NCBI RefSeq assembly: GCF_002154225.1
Contig: NZ_MTSE01000001.1
Coordinates: 124,001-188,000 of the forward strand
DNA length: 64,000 nt
Direction of reading: 5' to 3'
DNA from: Hymenobacter crusticola
Lineage (GTDB): Bacteria; Bacteroidota; Bacteroidia; Cytophagales; Hymenobacteraceae
Position 1 is the stretch's first letter, and each line of letters starts with the position of its first letter. Below the pieces are notes generated by a model. That model was not told where the DNA came from. It did no database searches and saw nothing but the letters and a program-made list of their open reading frames with translations. Below are positions 36,822 through 45,819 of the stretch, in pieces. Both the position numbers and the translations under genes were made by a program.

Positions 36822-38192
36822 CTAACTGTTTTTCTGTTGTTGGGCGTACCACTCACGGAAGCTCTGCTTCGGTGGCTCGGGCAATTCGCGGGCAATAGCC
36901 CAAGGATTATAGCCTTTGGCGTGAGTGAGGCCGTGTGGCAGGAAGCGCAAGCCTTGGCGCGCCACTTTTCCACCTAGCCCGTACATTCCGGGCCTAGATA
37001 AAACGCTGCTTAGCAGGCGCATGCTCCACTTCTTGCTCGCCGGTATCTCTCCTTCCGCAGCCAGCACTTGCCGCCACTTATACAGTTGCGTGTGAATGTC
37101 AATCTTCACGGGGCACACGTCTGTGCAAGAGCCACACAACGTGGAGGCAAACGGCAGCGACGCGTGCTTGCGCATGTCGATATTAGGCGACAAGATGGCG
37201 CCAATTGGGCCAGGGATGGTGAAGTCGTAGCTGTGGCCGCCGCTGCGCCGGTACACCGGGCAGGTATTCATACAGGCCCCGCACCGAATGCACTTCAGCG
37301 AAGCCCGGAAATCAGGGCGACCTAGTTGCTTGGTGCGGCCGTTATCCACAATCACAATGTGCATTTCTTTGCCTGGCGCGGGCTTAGTGAAGTGCGACGT
37401 GTACGTGGTAACCGGCTGACCGGTAGCGCTGCGCGTAAGCACGCGCGTGAACACGCTGAGGTCCGACAGGCGCGGAATCAACTTTTCCATGCCCATGCAG
37501 GCAATGTGCACTTTGGCTAGGTTTACCCCTAGGTCCGCGTTGCCTTCATTGGTGCATACCACAACGCTTCCGGTTTCGGCAATGGCAAAGTTGACGCCCG
37601 AAATAGCGACTTCCCCAGCCAGAAATTTCTCGCGTAAGTGTTGACGAGCCGCTTCCGTGAGCTGTTGTGGGTCGTTGTTGCCCTTGGCGGTACCTAGGTG
37701 AATGTGAAACGTGTCGCCCACATCTTCCTTCTTCAGGTGAATAGCGGGCAACACCACGTGGCTAGGTGCTTCCTCCCGCATCTGAATGATCCGCTCGCCT
37801 AGGTCAGTGTCAATCACCTCAATCCCGTTCTTGATCAGATGCGGGTTCAAGTGGCACTCTTCCGTCAGCATCGACTTGCTTTTTACCACGCGGGTAGCGC
37901 CATGCTTTTTGATGAGCCCAAGCACAATGCTATTATGCTCAGCAGCATCGGCGGCCCAGTGCACCTGCACGCCGTTGCGCTTGGCGGCTTCCTCGAATTG
38001 TGCGAGATAGAAGTCCAATTTACTGAGCGTGTGGTTTTTGATCTGCGAAGCTAGCTCGCGCAAGTCCTGAAACTCGGGCAAGGCGTACACCGCTTTGTCG
38101 CGCTTCTGACGCACAAACCAGAGCGTTTCGTCGTGCCACGTAGTACGGTCGGCATCGAGCAGAAAGATATCGGAACGTTGGGAATGGCTCAT
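36822..38192 (-). CDS. lutB: LutB-type iron-sulfur protein of lactate oxidation
   Basis: A 456-residue protein with an N-terminal LUD domain (residues 60-290: AETGSVVVCTNEGNADLGVN, LAKVHIACMGMEKLIPRLSD) and a C-terminal ferredoxin-like part with two 4Fe-4S cysteine sets, CIRCGACMNTCPVY and CGSCTDVCPVKIDIHTQ. This is the LutB/LldF family, which works with LutA and LutC in flavin-independent L-lactate oxidation. It lies 120 bp after lutA, and its stop is 2 bases from the lutC start. Confidence 0.93.
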   Translation of the reverse strand: MSHSQRSDIFLLDADRTTWHDETLWFVRQKRDKAVYALPEFQDLRELASQIKNHTLSKLDFYLAQFEEAAKRNGVQVHWAADAAEHNSIVLGLIKKHGATRVVKSKSMLTEECHLNPHLIKNGIEVIDTDLGERIIQMREEAPSHVVLPAIHLKKEDVGDTFHIHLGTAKGNNDPQQLTEAARQHLREKFLAGEVAISGVNFAIAETGSVVVCTNEGNADLGVNLAKVHIACMGMEKLIPRLSDLSVFTRVLTRSATGQPVTTYTSHFTKPAPGKEMHIVIVDNGRTKQLGRPDFRASLKCIRCGACMNTCPVYRRSGGHSYDFTIPGPIGAILSPNIDMRKHASLPFASTLCGSCTDVCPVKIDIHTQLYKWRQVLAAEGEIPASKKWSMRLLSSVLSRPGMYGLGGKVARQGLRFLPHGLTHAKGYNPWAIARELPEPPKQSFREWYAQQQKNS

Positions 38193-38312
38193 GGTGGAAG
38201 TGTTGCGTGTTTGAGGATTGACTGTTGCGGATTGAATGAACTTCTAGTGGCGAATCCCGAATCAGGACCATCCGCTATTCTTCATCCGACCTTCGACACT
38301 CAGAACTCAACT

Positions 38313-39053
38313 TTATAGGATTGCTCCGTTTAGGATTTCGGCCGCGTGCATCACTTTGATCGGCAGCTTTCCGCGGCGAATCACGCCCTCCAAGTGCATC
38401 AGGCACGACATATCGCCGCCGGTAAGCACCTGCGTACCGTTGCGCACATGGTCCTTCACCCGATCCTGCCCCATGCGGGCCGAAATGCCAGCTTCGGATA
38501 CACAGAACGTGCCGCCAAATCCGCAACACTCGTCGTTACGGTCGAGTTCGGTAAATTCTAGGCCTTTCATCGAGGTCAATAAGCGCTTCAGCTGGCCGTC
38601 GCGCACGGGCGTCATCTCCGACTCGTTGGCCTGATGCAAGCCGCGCTGCCCGTGACAGCTCAGGTGCAAGCCCACTTTGTGCGGAAACGAGCCCGGAATC
38701 TCGGTGATACCTAGCACGTTGATAATGAAGTCGAACAATTCGCGCGTGTTCTCGCGCACGTGTTCCACTTTTGGGGTTTGCTCGATGATGTTGAAGTGCT
38801 TGCGCACGTGGTACACGCAGCTACCCGCAGGGCCTACCACATAGTCGTAGTCCTGGAAGGTATCGACGAAATTGTGGTACACCGGAATGGCATCTTGCTC
38901 GCAACCGCTGTTAGCCATTGGCTGGCCACAGCAGGTTTGCTGCTTGGGAAAATCAGCCTTCACGCCTAACTTTTCCAGCAATTGAAGGGTCGCAATGCCC
39001 ACCTGCGGATAAAACTGATCGACGTAACAAGGAATAAACAGCCCTACTTTCAT
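38313..39053 (-). CDS. lutA: LutA-type iron-sulfur protein of lactate oxidation
   Basis: A 246-residue protein; ATG 39053 (MKVGLFIPCYVDQFYP) is the normal family start rather than 39086. Two CCG domains carry cysteine motifs, QQTCCGQPMANSGCE and RNDECCGFGGTFCVS, that bind 4Fe-4S clusters. VGPAGSCVYHVRKHF and LHLSCHGQRGLHQ are also typical of LutA/LldE. It is the first gene of a leftward lutA-lutB-lutC unit. The likely job is to oxidise L-lactate made from L-lactaldehyde during rhamnose breakdown. Confidence 0.93.
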   Translation of the reverse strand: MKVGLFIPCYVDQFYPQVGIATLQLLEKLGVKADFPKQQTCCGQPMANSGCEQDAIPVYHNFVDTFQDYDYVVGPAGSCVYHVRKHFNIIEQTPKVEHVRENTRELFDFIINVLGITEIPGSFPHKVGLHLSCHGQRGLHQANESEMTPVRDGQLKRLLTSMKGLEFTELDRNDECCGFGGTFCVSEAGISARMGQDRVKDHVRNGTQVLTGGDMSCLMHLEGVIRRGKLPIKVMHAAEILNGAIL

Positions 39054-39097
39054 TCGCTTTTGGCTTCTGAAGCCGTCAAAAAACATGAGTCACGCTA

Positions 39098-39176
39098 AGC
39101 CCTGCGAATCATCTTGTGCCCAATAGTAACTCCATTACTCAGAGTCACTACTGCACGCCAGATATTCCGCAGGGCT
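39098..39176 (-). terminator. Imperfect hairpin between rhaB and lutA
   Basis: AGCCCTGCGAATC (39098-39110) pairs with GATATTCCGCAGGGCT (39161-39176) with bulges. It could attenuate transcription from the rhamnose genes into lutABC. No clear T-run is visible. Confidence 0.4.
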
Positions 39177-39206
39177 CAGTATGGTGTTCTATTTCAAACA
39201 GTATTC

Positions 39207-40541
39207 CTACGAAAACATCAACTGCGTTTTCTTCCAAGCTTCGCCTTGTTCTAGGTTGATCAGGGCGCCCATCGCAGTAGCCTGCGGAACCTCTAACGTC
39301 TGAATTTTCACGTCGGGGAAGTTCCACCCTAGCACTTGCATAAACAGCGGGTTACGAGCAAAACCGCCATCCACGTAAATCGTTTTCTCATCCTGCCGAA
39401 TTAAGTTGATGGAAGTCGTCAGAATATCGAGCAATCCATGGATGAGGTGCTGGTACGCATCACCGGCCGTGTGGAAGCCTGAGAGGTCCCACTCTTCAGC
39501 CGGTTGCTTCGGGAAGGGCCCCGTGCCCGCCATGCAAGCCGGCTTAAAGTTGTGCGAAGCCGCATCATACGGCCGGGCCAGCACCCACGAGTGAAAGAAG
39601 TCCGGCTTCACGTGGAAGTACTCCGCAATGCGCGCCACTTGGTAGTCGTGTTCGCGCCCGAAGAATACCCGCGAGGCCTTGGTCATCTGCCCTTGCGGCG
39701 ACAAGTAGCTCAGGCAGTCACGCTCTAGCAGCTCCGGTGTGAGCGTCTCCCGGTTGAAAGGGTTGAGCGTCACAGACCACGTGCCGGTGGAAACGAGCAA
39801 GAAGGGCTCACTTTGCTGCTGCAAGTAGGGCAGCACCGCCGCCGAGCTGTCGTGCAGCCCCACGCCTACCAAGATGCCATCGACCACCGACGCCACCGAA
39901 TCCTTGATCAGTGGAGCTAGCTTTTCATCGATGCCCTCGCGGTGCACCCAGTCATGGTAGCGGTTGTTGCGGAAGTCCCAAAGCGCCGTGTGACACCCTA
40001 CGGAGGTATAATCGCTGTACTTCTCGCCCGAAATCAGGTACGACAAGTATTGCGGCAAGTGCAAGGACGTTTGAATCTGAGCATACAACTCCGGCTTGGC
40101 GTACTTCAGCCAGTAGAGCTGCAAACCTGAGTTGAGCATGCCGAGCCGCGGCGAACAGGTGTCAGCCGCAAACTCCTCCGGCGACTGCCCCAGCGACGCG
40201 TAGAATTGCGCGGCGCAGTCTTCAGGCATCGGCTTCAGATAGTTATAGAGCGGCAACACCGGCTTATTATCCTTACCTAGGTGCACGAAGCTGGCGCCGT
40301 AGGAAGTGAAGTTAACCCCCTTGAGTGAGTAATGCGGGTTGTCACGTAGCTCAGTCCAGTGCGTCTGTACCCACTGCGTCAGGCGCGTAAGACTTTCGCA
40401 GGCAAACCCATCATCATCGATGGCCTCCTGACAGATGTGCTGCTTCTCCTCAATGATTTGCCGGTCTTCGTCGAAGAGGATGACCTTCTTGTTGGTCTTG
40501 CCAACATCGAAGACGGCGTAGATCGATTTTTTCTTCATCAT
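39207..40541 (-). CDS. rhaB: Rhamnulokinase (FGGY family)
   Basis: A 444-residue FGGY carbohydrate kinase. The N-terminal phosphate loop is AVFDVGKTNKKVILFDE. FTSYGASFVHLG, LPQYLSYLISGEKYSDYTSV and CHTALWDFRNNRYHDW form the first domain. LLVSTGTWSVTLNPFNRE, IYVDGGFARNPLFMQVLGW and ATAMGALINLEQG are the second ATPase domain. The kinase phosphorylates L-rhamnulose (or the related L-fuculose) at C1. The start ATG overlaps the isomerase stop in ATGATGA, indicating translational coupling; an alternative start is ATG 40538. Position beside the isomerase and aldolase supports the rhamnulose role. Confidence 0.88.
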   Translation of the reverse strand: MMKKKSIYAVFDVGKTNKKVILFDEDRQIIEEKQHICQEAIDDDGFACESLTRLTQWVQTHWTELRDNPHYSLKGVNFTSYGASFVHLGKDNKPVLPLYNYLKPMPEDCAAQFYASLGQSPEEFAADTCSPRLGMLNSGLQLYWLKYAKPELYAQIQTSLHLPQYLSYLISGEKYSDYTSVGCHTALWDFRNNRYHDWVHREGIDEKLAPLIKDSVASVVDGILVGVGLHDSSAAVLPYLQQQSEPFLLVSTGTWSVTLNPFNRETLTPELLERDCLSYLSPQGQMTKASRVFFGREHDYQVARIAEYFHVKPDFFHSWVLARPYDAASHNFKPACMAGTGPFPKQPAEEWDLSGFHTAGDAYQHLIHGLLDILTTSINLIRQDEKTIYVDGGFARNPLFMQVLGWNFPDVKIQTLEVPQATAMGALINLEQGEAWKKTQLMFS

Positions 40542-41818
40542 AGCCCGGTCGAAACACTCAGTTTGCCCCGGCGCTGAATCAGTTGCTCGCGGACGCGCTC
40601 GGCCCGGTAGGCGGCAATCGGTTGCAGAGCACCACCACTCTGGCGGTAGGCTTCCGCTACCAGCGGCCGCACATCCGTTAGGAAAGCGTCGCGCAGGGTT
40701 TCTTCAGCTTTTACTACGTCGTTGTTCTGCTGCGCCTCGCGCAAGGTAGCGCGGTCAACGATTAAGGCTTTCGCGTACGTAGTTAAGATGTTATCAACCG
40801 ACTGCAGCAAATCTTCCAGTGGGTCTTTGGTGTTGTGGCTGGCATCGATCATGTAAGCCACAGCGGGGTTGTTCACCAGTTGGTCTAGCTTGCCGTCTAC
40901 CAGCTCGTTGAAGATCAAGAAGAGTTGGAAAGGCTTGCTGCTGCCTGTGGTCAGGTCGTCGTCGCCGTAGCTAGAGCCGTTGAAGTGGAAGCCGCCGAGG
41001 CGTCCGAAATGCAGCAGACGCGCCACAATCTGCTCAATGTTGGTGTTGGGCAAGTGGTGACCTAGGTCGACAAGCACCTGCGCGTTTTTGCCCGTAGCCT
41101 GGCACAGCGCGTACGACGTGCCCCAGTCGGGAATTACCATCGAGTAGAAGTGCGGCTCGTAGGGTTTGTACTCGATCAGCATGGTCCAATCCGACGGCAT
41201 AGCCTCGTAGATGGAAGCTAGCGAATCGGCGGTGCGCTGGTAAGCCTGGCGGAAGTGCTGCTGACCGGGGAAATTAGAACCGTCGGCGAGCCACACTGTC
41301 AGCGTCTTGGCACCTAGCTGCTTACCGTAACCGATGCAGTCGATGTTGTGCTGAATGGCTTGTTGACGTATCGCCTCTTCCGTGTTGAGCAGCGAGCCAA
41401 ACTTATAGGAATACGGCTGGTCTTTTTGGTCCTGGAAGGTGTTGGAGTTTACCGAATCTATCACCAGTTTCTGCTCGCGCAGCAACTGCTCCAGAGCCGC
41501 AATATCTTGCGGGATATCCCACGGAATATGCAAGGAAATGGAGTTCGACGAGCCGTTCAGCTTGTGCAGCAAGCCTACGTCCTCAATCTTTTCTTCTAAG
41601 CTGCGCGGCTCACCGCCCGCAGGATAACGGCCGAAGCGTGTGCCACCCGTACCGAGGGCCCAACTTGGAATTGCCACTTGAAAATCAACGATCTGCCGGA
41701 TGACATCCTGGGCATCGATCTGGCGGCGACCTAGCAGGTCGGTAACGTAGTTGAGCTGGAATTGGTGGTTGTCCAGCAACGATTGGTTGAGGTCGTGGAT
41801 TCGCTGATCGGGTATCAT
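40538..41818 (-). CDS. rhaI: L-rhamnose isomerase (RhaI type, xylose-isomerase-like barrel)
   Basis: A 426-residue TIM-barrel isomerase. Early segments are FQVAIPSWALGTGGTRFGR and SISLHIPWD. The metal-site regions are MLIEYKPYEPHFYS (Glu), VLVDLGHHLPNTNIE (Asp and His) and GGFHFNGSSYGDDDLTTG. The type is that of Pseudomonas stutzeri-like and Bacteroidota RhaI rather than E. coli RhaA. It converts L-rhamnose to L-rhamnulose. It begins the leftward rhaI-rhaB unit; the gap to the regulator gene upstream contains a hairpin repeat. Confidence 0.92.
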   Translation of the reverse strand: MIPDQRIHDLNQSLLDNHQFQLNYVTDLLGRRQIDAQDVIRQIVDFQVAIPSWALGTGGTRFGRYPAGGEPRSLEEKIEDVGLLHKLNGSSNSISLHIPWDIPQDIAALEQLLREQKLVIDSVNSNTFQDQKDQPYSYKFGSLLNTEEAIRQQAIQHNIDCIGYGKQLGAKTLTVWLADGSNFPGQQHFRQAYQRTADSLASIYEAMPSDWTMLIEYKPYEPHFYSMVIPDWGTSYALCQATGKNAQVLVDLGHHLPNTNIEQIVARLLHFGRLGGFHFNGSSYGDDDLTTGSSKPFQLFLIFNELVDGKLDQLVNNPAVAYMIDASHNTKDPLEDLLQSVDNILTTYAKALIVDRATLREAQQNNDVVKAEETLRDAFLTDVRPLVAEAYRQSGGALQPIAAYRAERVREQLIQRRGKLSVSTGL

Positions 41819-41948
41819 GGGGTGCAGATGAGAGTGGAGTAAAAGCTCCGGAGTGGCAGCCGCAGCTTCGACAAAATCAAAGTTTCGTTAAGCAAAATAG
41901 GGCCGCCACCTTCCCAAACTGTTCTGAACTCTCCTGCCTGTTACAACT

Positions 41949-42050
41949 GAGTGGCTTCGCACGGAGTGACTGAGTAGCGGAGTGACTGCAGATGGTAAAG
42001 GACCAATCCAGCATTCAACGTCCACGCAGTCACTCAGTGCGAAGCCACTC
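41949..42050. repeat. Inverted repeat between the regulator gene and rhaI
   Basis: Arms GAGTGGCTTCGCAC (41949-41962) and GTGCGAAGCCACTC (42037-42050) pair perfectly; an inner pair is GAGTGACTGC (41980-41989) with GCAGTCACTC (42026-42035). A related but more degenerate element lies at 53126-53207, so this is a dispersed intergenic repeat. It may also end the regulator transcript. Confidence 0.75.
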
Positions 42051-42051
42051 G

Positions 42052-43062
42052 TTAGAGCGAACCGCGCCGGATGGTGTAAAAGGGGTTTTTGACTTTGCAG
42101 TGCTCTTTTGCCAGCAGCTTTTCAGCGGCTGTGCGGCCCATTGCCTCAAAATCTGTCGTGATGACCGTGATGCCCATCACTTCTTTTAGCGTTGTTTCGT
42201 TAAAGGAAATGACGCCAATCTCACGCCCGAGTAAGTAGCTGGTTTGGCGCACCTTTTTGATAAGTTCAGCTAAGTCACTGATTTCCACCAGCACGTAAGC
42301 CGTGCCAGCTTGCAGCACCTCGTTCATGGCGCTTTCCTTGACCGCAAATTCTTTCTTGTAGTTGATACAAAACGTACGGAAGCCCCAGGCGATTTCCACC
42401 GGATAATTTCCGTCGCTTGGCAGCACCAGCACAAGGCGGTGATACTTAGCAAGCAGATCCTGTAAGCCCTCCAGCGCCCCAAAGATATCCTTGTCGAAAT
42501 CCTGGTACACGCTCAGGTGCTCGCGCTTAATTTCCGGAATATCCTTGTCTAGTAGTACTAGTTCGTCATTCGGAATTCGCTCCAGCACCTTACGAAAATC
42601 GGCCTTATCTAGGTCTTGCGTGAAGTGCGGCATCACTACGTAGTAGTTGTACTTACCTAGGTTCTTGTCGATAATTTCCTCGAACAAGCGGGCATTGTAG
42701 TGATGAATCTGCAGATCAACGCTTGCCCGCTCACCAAGTGCCTTGATGAACGCGTAGTAGATGATCTTTTTATAAGAACTCAGCTTATTGAAAATCAGCA
42801 ACACCTTCAACTTCACGGCGTCGTCGGCTTGCACGTAGTAGCCTTTACCTTGCACGGAAGTGGAAAAGCCCCGCTCGCGCAACTCTCGGTACGCCTTTTC
42901 CACCGTATCGCGGGCTAGGTAGTACTCCGAGCTTAACTCACTAATAGAAGGCAGCTGATCTCCTTTTTTCAGGATGCCACGCTCGATATCCGTAATAACA
43001 GACTGGACAATCTGCTTATACTTAGGTGTTTTATCGAACGGCTTAAATTGCAGCTTGTACAT
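42052..43062 (-). CDS. GntR-family transcriptional regulator with periplasmic-binding-like sensor domain
   Basis: A 336-residue regulator. Residues 1-78 are a winged helix of GntR type (YKQIVQSVITDIERGILKKG, QLPSISELSSEYYLARDTVE, KAYRELRERGFSTSVQGKGY). Residues 85-330 resemble a LacI/AraR-type sugar-binding domain (GREIGVISFNETTLKEVMGI, TVITTDFEAMGRTAAEKLL). It would bind an operator and release it on binding a sugar. Set between rhaI/rhaB and the aldolase gene, it is the obvious rhamnose regulator. An operator-like GAAAACGATTGCAT starts 7 bases upstream of ATG 43062, suggesting autoregulation. The effector is inferred. Confidence 0.88.
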   Translation of the reverse strand: MYKLQFKPFDKTPKYKQIVQSVITDIERGILKKGDQLPSISELSSEYYLARDTVEKAYRELRERGFSTSVQGKGYYVQADDAVKLKVLLIFNKLSSYKKIIYYAFIKALGERASVDLQIHHYNARLFEEIIDKNLGKYNYYVVMPHFTQDLDKADFRKVLERIPNDELVLLDKDIPEIKREHLSVYQDFDKDIFGALEGLQDLLAKYHRLVLVLPSDGNYPVEIAWGFRTFCINYKKEFAVKESAMNEVLQAGTAYVLVEISDLAELIKKVRQTSYLLGREIGVISFNETTLKEVMGITVITTDFEAMGRTAAEKLLAKEHCKVKNPFYTIRRGSL

Positions 43063-43408
43063 ACCAGTGAAAACGATTGCATAAGTTGGGTGAAACTAGG
43101 AAATGGCCCCTTACTCCGGTAGGAGAAATCAACTTACGAACCATGGTGCTTATAGAGTTTTTCTAAGTCAGTACCTAGTTTGACAGAACTGACGCGTTAG
43201 CAAACCGTCACAAAACTTACCGAAAGGGGTGCACATTTAAAAATGAATAAGGGAATAAATCCAGTAATCGTTTCCGGGAACGTTGCCATATAAGCTCTTT
43301 TAGTAGACGAGAATGCGGTGTTGTTCTTTCTAGTTCGTAAAAGGGCCTTTTCGCACAGAGCTAAAGGCACTCAGGCCAAAACAGAAATAAATTTAATTCT
43401 TCCAAGAA
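43063..43408. promoter_or_regulatory. Upstream region of the GntR regulator gene
   Basis: A gene-free region. It contains GAAAACGATTGCAT (43069-43082) next to the start codon, and a second element at 43264-43289 whose centre CGTTTCCGGGAACG is nearly palindromic. Both resemble the candidate operators before the two susC genes. No other gene or RNA is seen. Confidence 0.45.
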
Positions 43409-43450
43409 CACAAAAAAAGGGCGACCATGCCGTGCATAGTCGCCCTTTCA
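43409..43450 (-). terminator. Intrinsic terminator of the aldolase/dehydrogenase gene
   Basis: On the minus strand arms AAAGGGCGAC (43448-43439) and GTCGCCCTTT (43425-43416) flank a 13-base loop and run into a T-run, just past the stop at 43469. Confidence 0.88.
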
Positions 43451-43468
43451 AAATAAATGGTTGCTTGC

Positions 43469-45577
43469 CTAGCGCACGAATGCCATAGCTACACCACCGT
43501 CAACGTTCAGTACGTTACCCGTCGATTTGGACAGCGAGCCATCTACGAACACGAGCACTGCCTTAGCAATGTCTTCGGCCAGTACTTCTTCGCCGAGCAG
43601 CGTACGCTTAGCATAGTGCTGGGGCAGGTCTTCTACCTTCACACCATATGCCTTGGCGCGACCCTCGGCCCAACCGCTTTCCCAGATTTTGCTGCCACGC
43701 AGCACGGCATCGGGGTTCACGGTGTTCACGCGGATCTTATCAGGACCTAGCTCGGCGGCCAGCAGGCGCGACATGTGCAGCTGGGCGGCTTTGGCGGTAC
43801 CGTAGGCCACGTTGTTCGGGCCGGCTACCAAGCCGTTTTTACTGGCGATGTTCACGATGTCGCCACCTAGCTTTTGCTTGCGCTGGATGATGACGGCCTC
43901 TTGGCTTACGAGGAACTGGCCTTTCACGAGCACGTCGTTCAGGATGTCCCAGTCGGCTTGGGTGGTGTCTTGCAGGGGCTTGCTGATCGACAAGCCAGCG
44001 CAGTTCACCACAATGTCCACGCCACCGAATTGCAACACGCTCTGACGCAGCGACTCCGCAATGCTCTCGGCATCCGTCACGTCGATGCGAGCCGATAGCG
44101 CGCTGTCTTTGCCATACTTTTGGCGCAGCTCGGTTTGAGTTTCCTCCAGCCGGTCGCGGTCGACGGCTACCACGCAGGCGCCGTTTTGCAGCAGCACTTC
44201 GCAGATGGCTTTGCCGATGCCGCCGGTGCCGCCCGTTACGTAGGCAATCTGGCCCGACAACGACTTGGGCTTGGGCATGCGCTGAAGCTTGGCTTCTTCG
44301 AGCAGCCAGTATTCAATGTCGAAGGCTTCCTGCTCGGGCAGACCTAGGTATTCCGACACGGCTTCTGCACCCTTCATCACGTTGATGGCGTTGGTGTAGA
44401 ACTCGGCGGCTACGCGGGCGGTCTGCTTGTCTTTGGCGAAGCTGAACATGCCTACGCCGGGCCACAAGATGATGACGGGGTTAGCGTCGCGAACGGCCGG
44501 GGAGTTGGCGTGCTTGCTGCGCTCGTAGTACGCCACGTAGTCTTGGCGGTAGGCCTCAAACTGGCTTTCCAGGTAGGTTTGTACGCTGGCGGCGTCACCT
44601 TTCATCGTTTCGGCATCGAGCACGAGCGGACGAATCTTGGTGCGCAGGAAGTGGTCGGGGCAGCTGGTGCCTTTCTGGGCGAGGCGGGGCAGGTCGTTGG
44701 AGTTTACGTACTCCAGCACGCGCGCATCATCGGTATAATGACCGAGCATGCGGCGCTTGCTCGAAGCGAGGCCACGCAGGATGGGCATTACCTCGGCGGC
44801 GAGCTTGCGGCGCTCGGTTTCGCTCGGGCCGTTCTCCAGCTTCACGCCACCGAACACGGGGCTCTTTTTGCCGTAGTTGGCTTCCAAGTACGTGGCAGCC
44901 ATCTCAATGACTTCCAGCGTGTTCATGTACGAATCGTAGCTGGTGTCGCCCCAAGTGAACAGGCCGTGGCCGCCCAAGATGACGCCGCGCAGGTTTGGGT
45001 TTTCCTGTACAATCTTCTCTAGCTTCAGACCTAGGTCGAAGCCAGGGCGCTGCCAGGGCAACCAGCCCATGGTGTCACCCCAGATTTCTTTCATGATCTG
45101 CTCGCCGTCTTTGCTGGCCGCAATGGCAATCAGCGCGTCGGGGTGCAGGTGGTCGATGTGCTTGAAGGGCAGCAAGCCATGCAGCGGCGTGTCGATGCTA
45201 GGCGCGGCCGATTTTGGATCGAATAAGCAGTGGTTGAAAAGCTCCACCATCTCGTCCTCAAATTCGAGGCCGCGGTAGCGGTTCTTCAGGGCGTGCAGCT
45301 TCTCGACGTAGAGGGTGGCGCAGCCGGCTTTGGTGAGCGTACCAATGTCGCCGCCCGAACCTTTCACCCACATTACTTCCGTGGGCTGGCCCGTCAACGG
45401 ATCTTTTTCGGTGACTTTGCACGAAGTGTTACCTCCCGCGTAGTTGGTGAGGCGCAGGTCGGCGCCGAGCAGGTTGGAGCGGTAGATAAAGAGGGCTACC
45501 TCATCGCCGGCCAGTTCAGCCGCCTTAGCCTCGTCCCACAAGTAGCTGACGTGCTGAAAGGTTGACGTTTGATTCAT
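43469..45577 (-). CDS. Bifunctional rhamnulose-1-phosphate aldolase / L-lactaldehyde dehydrogenase
   Basis: A 702-residue fusion. ATG 45577 (MNQTSTFQHVSYLWDEAKA) is the family start; the frame extends upstream to 45610. Residues 1-420 form a class II aldolase/adducin domain (LTNYAGGNTSCKV, DIGTLTKAGCATLYVEKL, HIDHLHPDALIA with metal-binding His, GGHGLFTWGDTSYDSY). Residues 435-700 are a short-chain dehydrogenase (YVTGGTGGIGKAICEVLLQN, NCAGLS, VAYGTAKAAQLHMSRLL with the Tyr-x3-Lys pair). The protein splits rhamnulose-1-phosphate to DHAP and L-lactaldehyde and oxidises the latter to L-lactate (the type called RhaEW or RhaD aldolase-ADH). Confidence 0.93.
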   Translation of the reverse strand: MNQTSTFQHVSYLWDEAKAAELAGDEVALFIYRSNLLGADLRLTNYAGGNTSCKVTEKDPLTGQPTEVMWVKGSGGDIGTLTKAGCATLYVEKLHALKNRYRGLEFEDEMVELFNHCLFDPKSAAPSIDTPLHGLLPFKHIDHLHPDALIAIAASKDGEQIMKEIWGDTMGWLPWQRPGFDLGLKLEKIVQENPNLRGVILGGHGLFTWGDTSYDSYMNTLEVIEMAATYLEANYGKKSPVFGGVKLENGPSETERRKLAAEVMPILRGLASSKRRMLGHYTDDARVLEYVNSNDLPRLAQKGTSCPDHFLRTKIRPLVLDAETMKGDAASVQTYLESQFEAYRQDYVAYYERSKHANSPAVRDANPVIILWPGVGMFSFAKDKQTARVAAEFYTNAINVMKGAEAVSEYLGLPEQEAFDIEYWLLEEAKLQRMPKPKSLSGQIAYVTGGTGGIGKAICEVLLQNGACVVAVDRDRLEETQTELRQKYGKDSALSARIDVTDAESIAESLRQSVLQFGGVDIVVNCAGLSISKPLQDTTQADWDILNDVLVKGQFLVSQEAVIIQRKQKLGGDIVNIASKNGLVAGPNNVAYGTAKAAQLHMSRLLAAELGPDKIRVNTVNPDAVLRGSKIWESGWAEGRAKAYGVKVEDLPQHYAKRTLLGEEVLAEDIAKAVLVFVDGSLSKSTGNVLNVDGGVAMAFVR

Positions 45578-45624
45578 ATGCGTGTGCTGCTGTTGATGTT
45601 CCAGAGACAATAACTAGGCTTTTG

Positions 45625-45647
45625 ATGTCCTTTACAACAAAGGACAT
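45625..45647. promoter_or_regulatory. Palindrome ATGTCCTTT-N5-AAAGGACAT in the divergent aldolase/rhaT region
   Basis: Nine-base arms are perfectly complementary around ACAAC. The site lies 48 bases upstream of the aldolase gene start and 173 bases upstream of the divergent rhaT. It does not match the GCAAACGTTTGC element, so it may bind another factor. No T-run follows. Confidence 0.45.
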
Positions 45648-45819
45648 GTATTCTTGCGGGCCTAACCTCCTGCACTCTCCTGCTTCCCGAATGAAGATAC
45701 TGTTACCCAGCCCGCCCTGCTCGGCAATATTCCGCCGAAAGCTGTACTTTTTGAAGTCAGGAGAGCACAGGACGGTACAAGGCAATGAGTAAAGCAAGTT
45801 TGTTGAAAATCCTACCACT

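Noticed and set aside
44510..45022. Plus-strand 170-codon frame opposite the aldolase gene
   Set aside because: It lies wholly inside a well-supported gene and has no recognisable domain.
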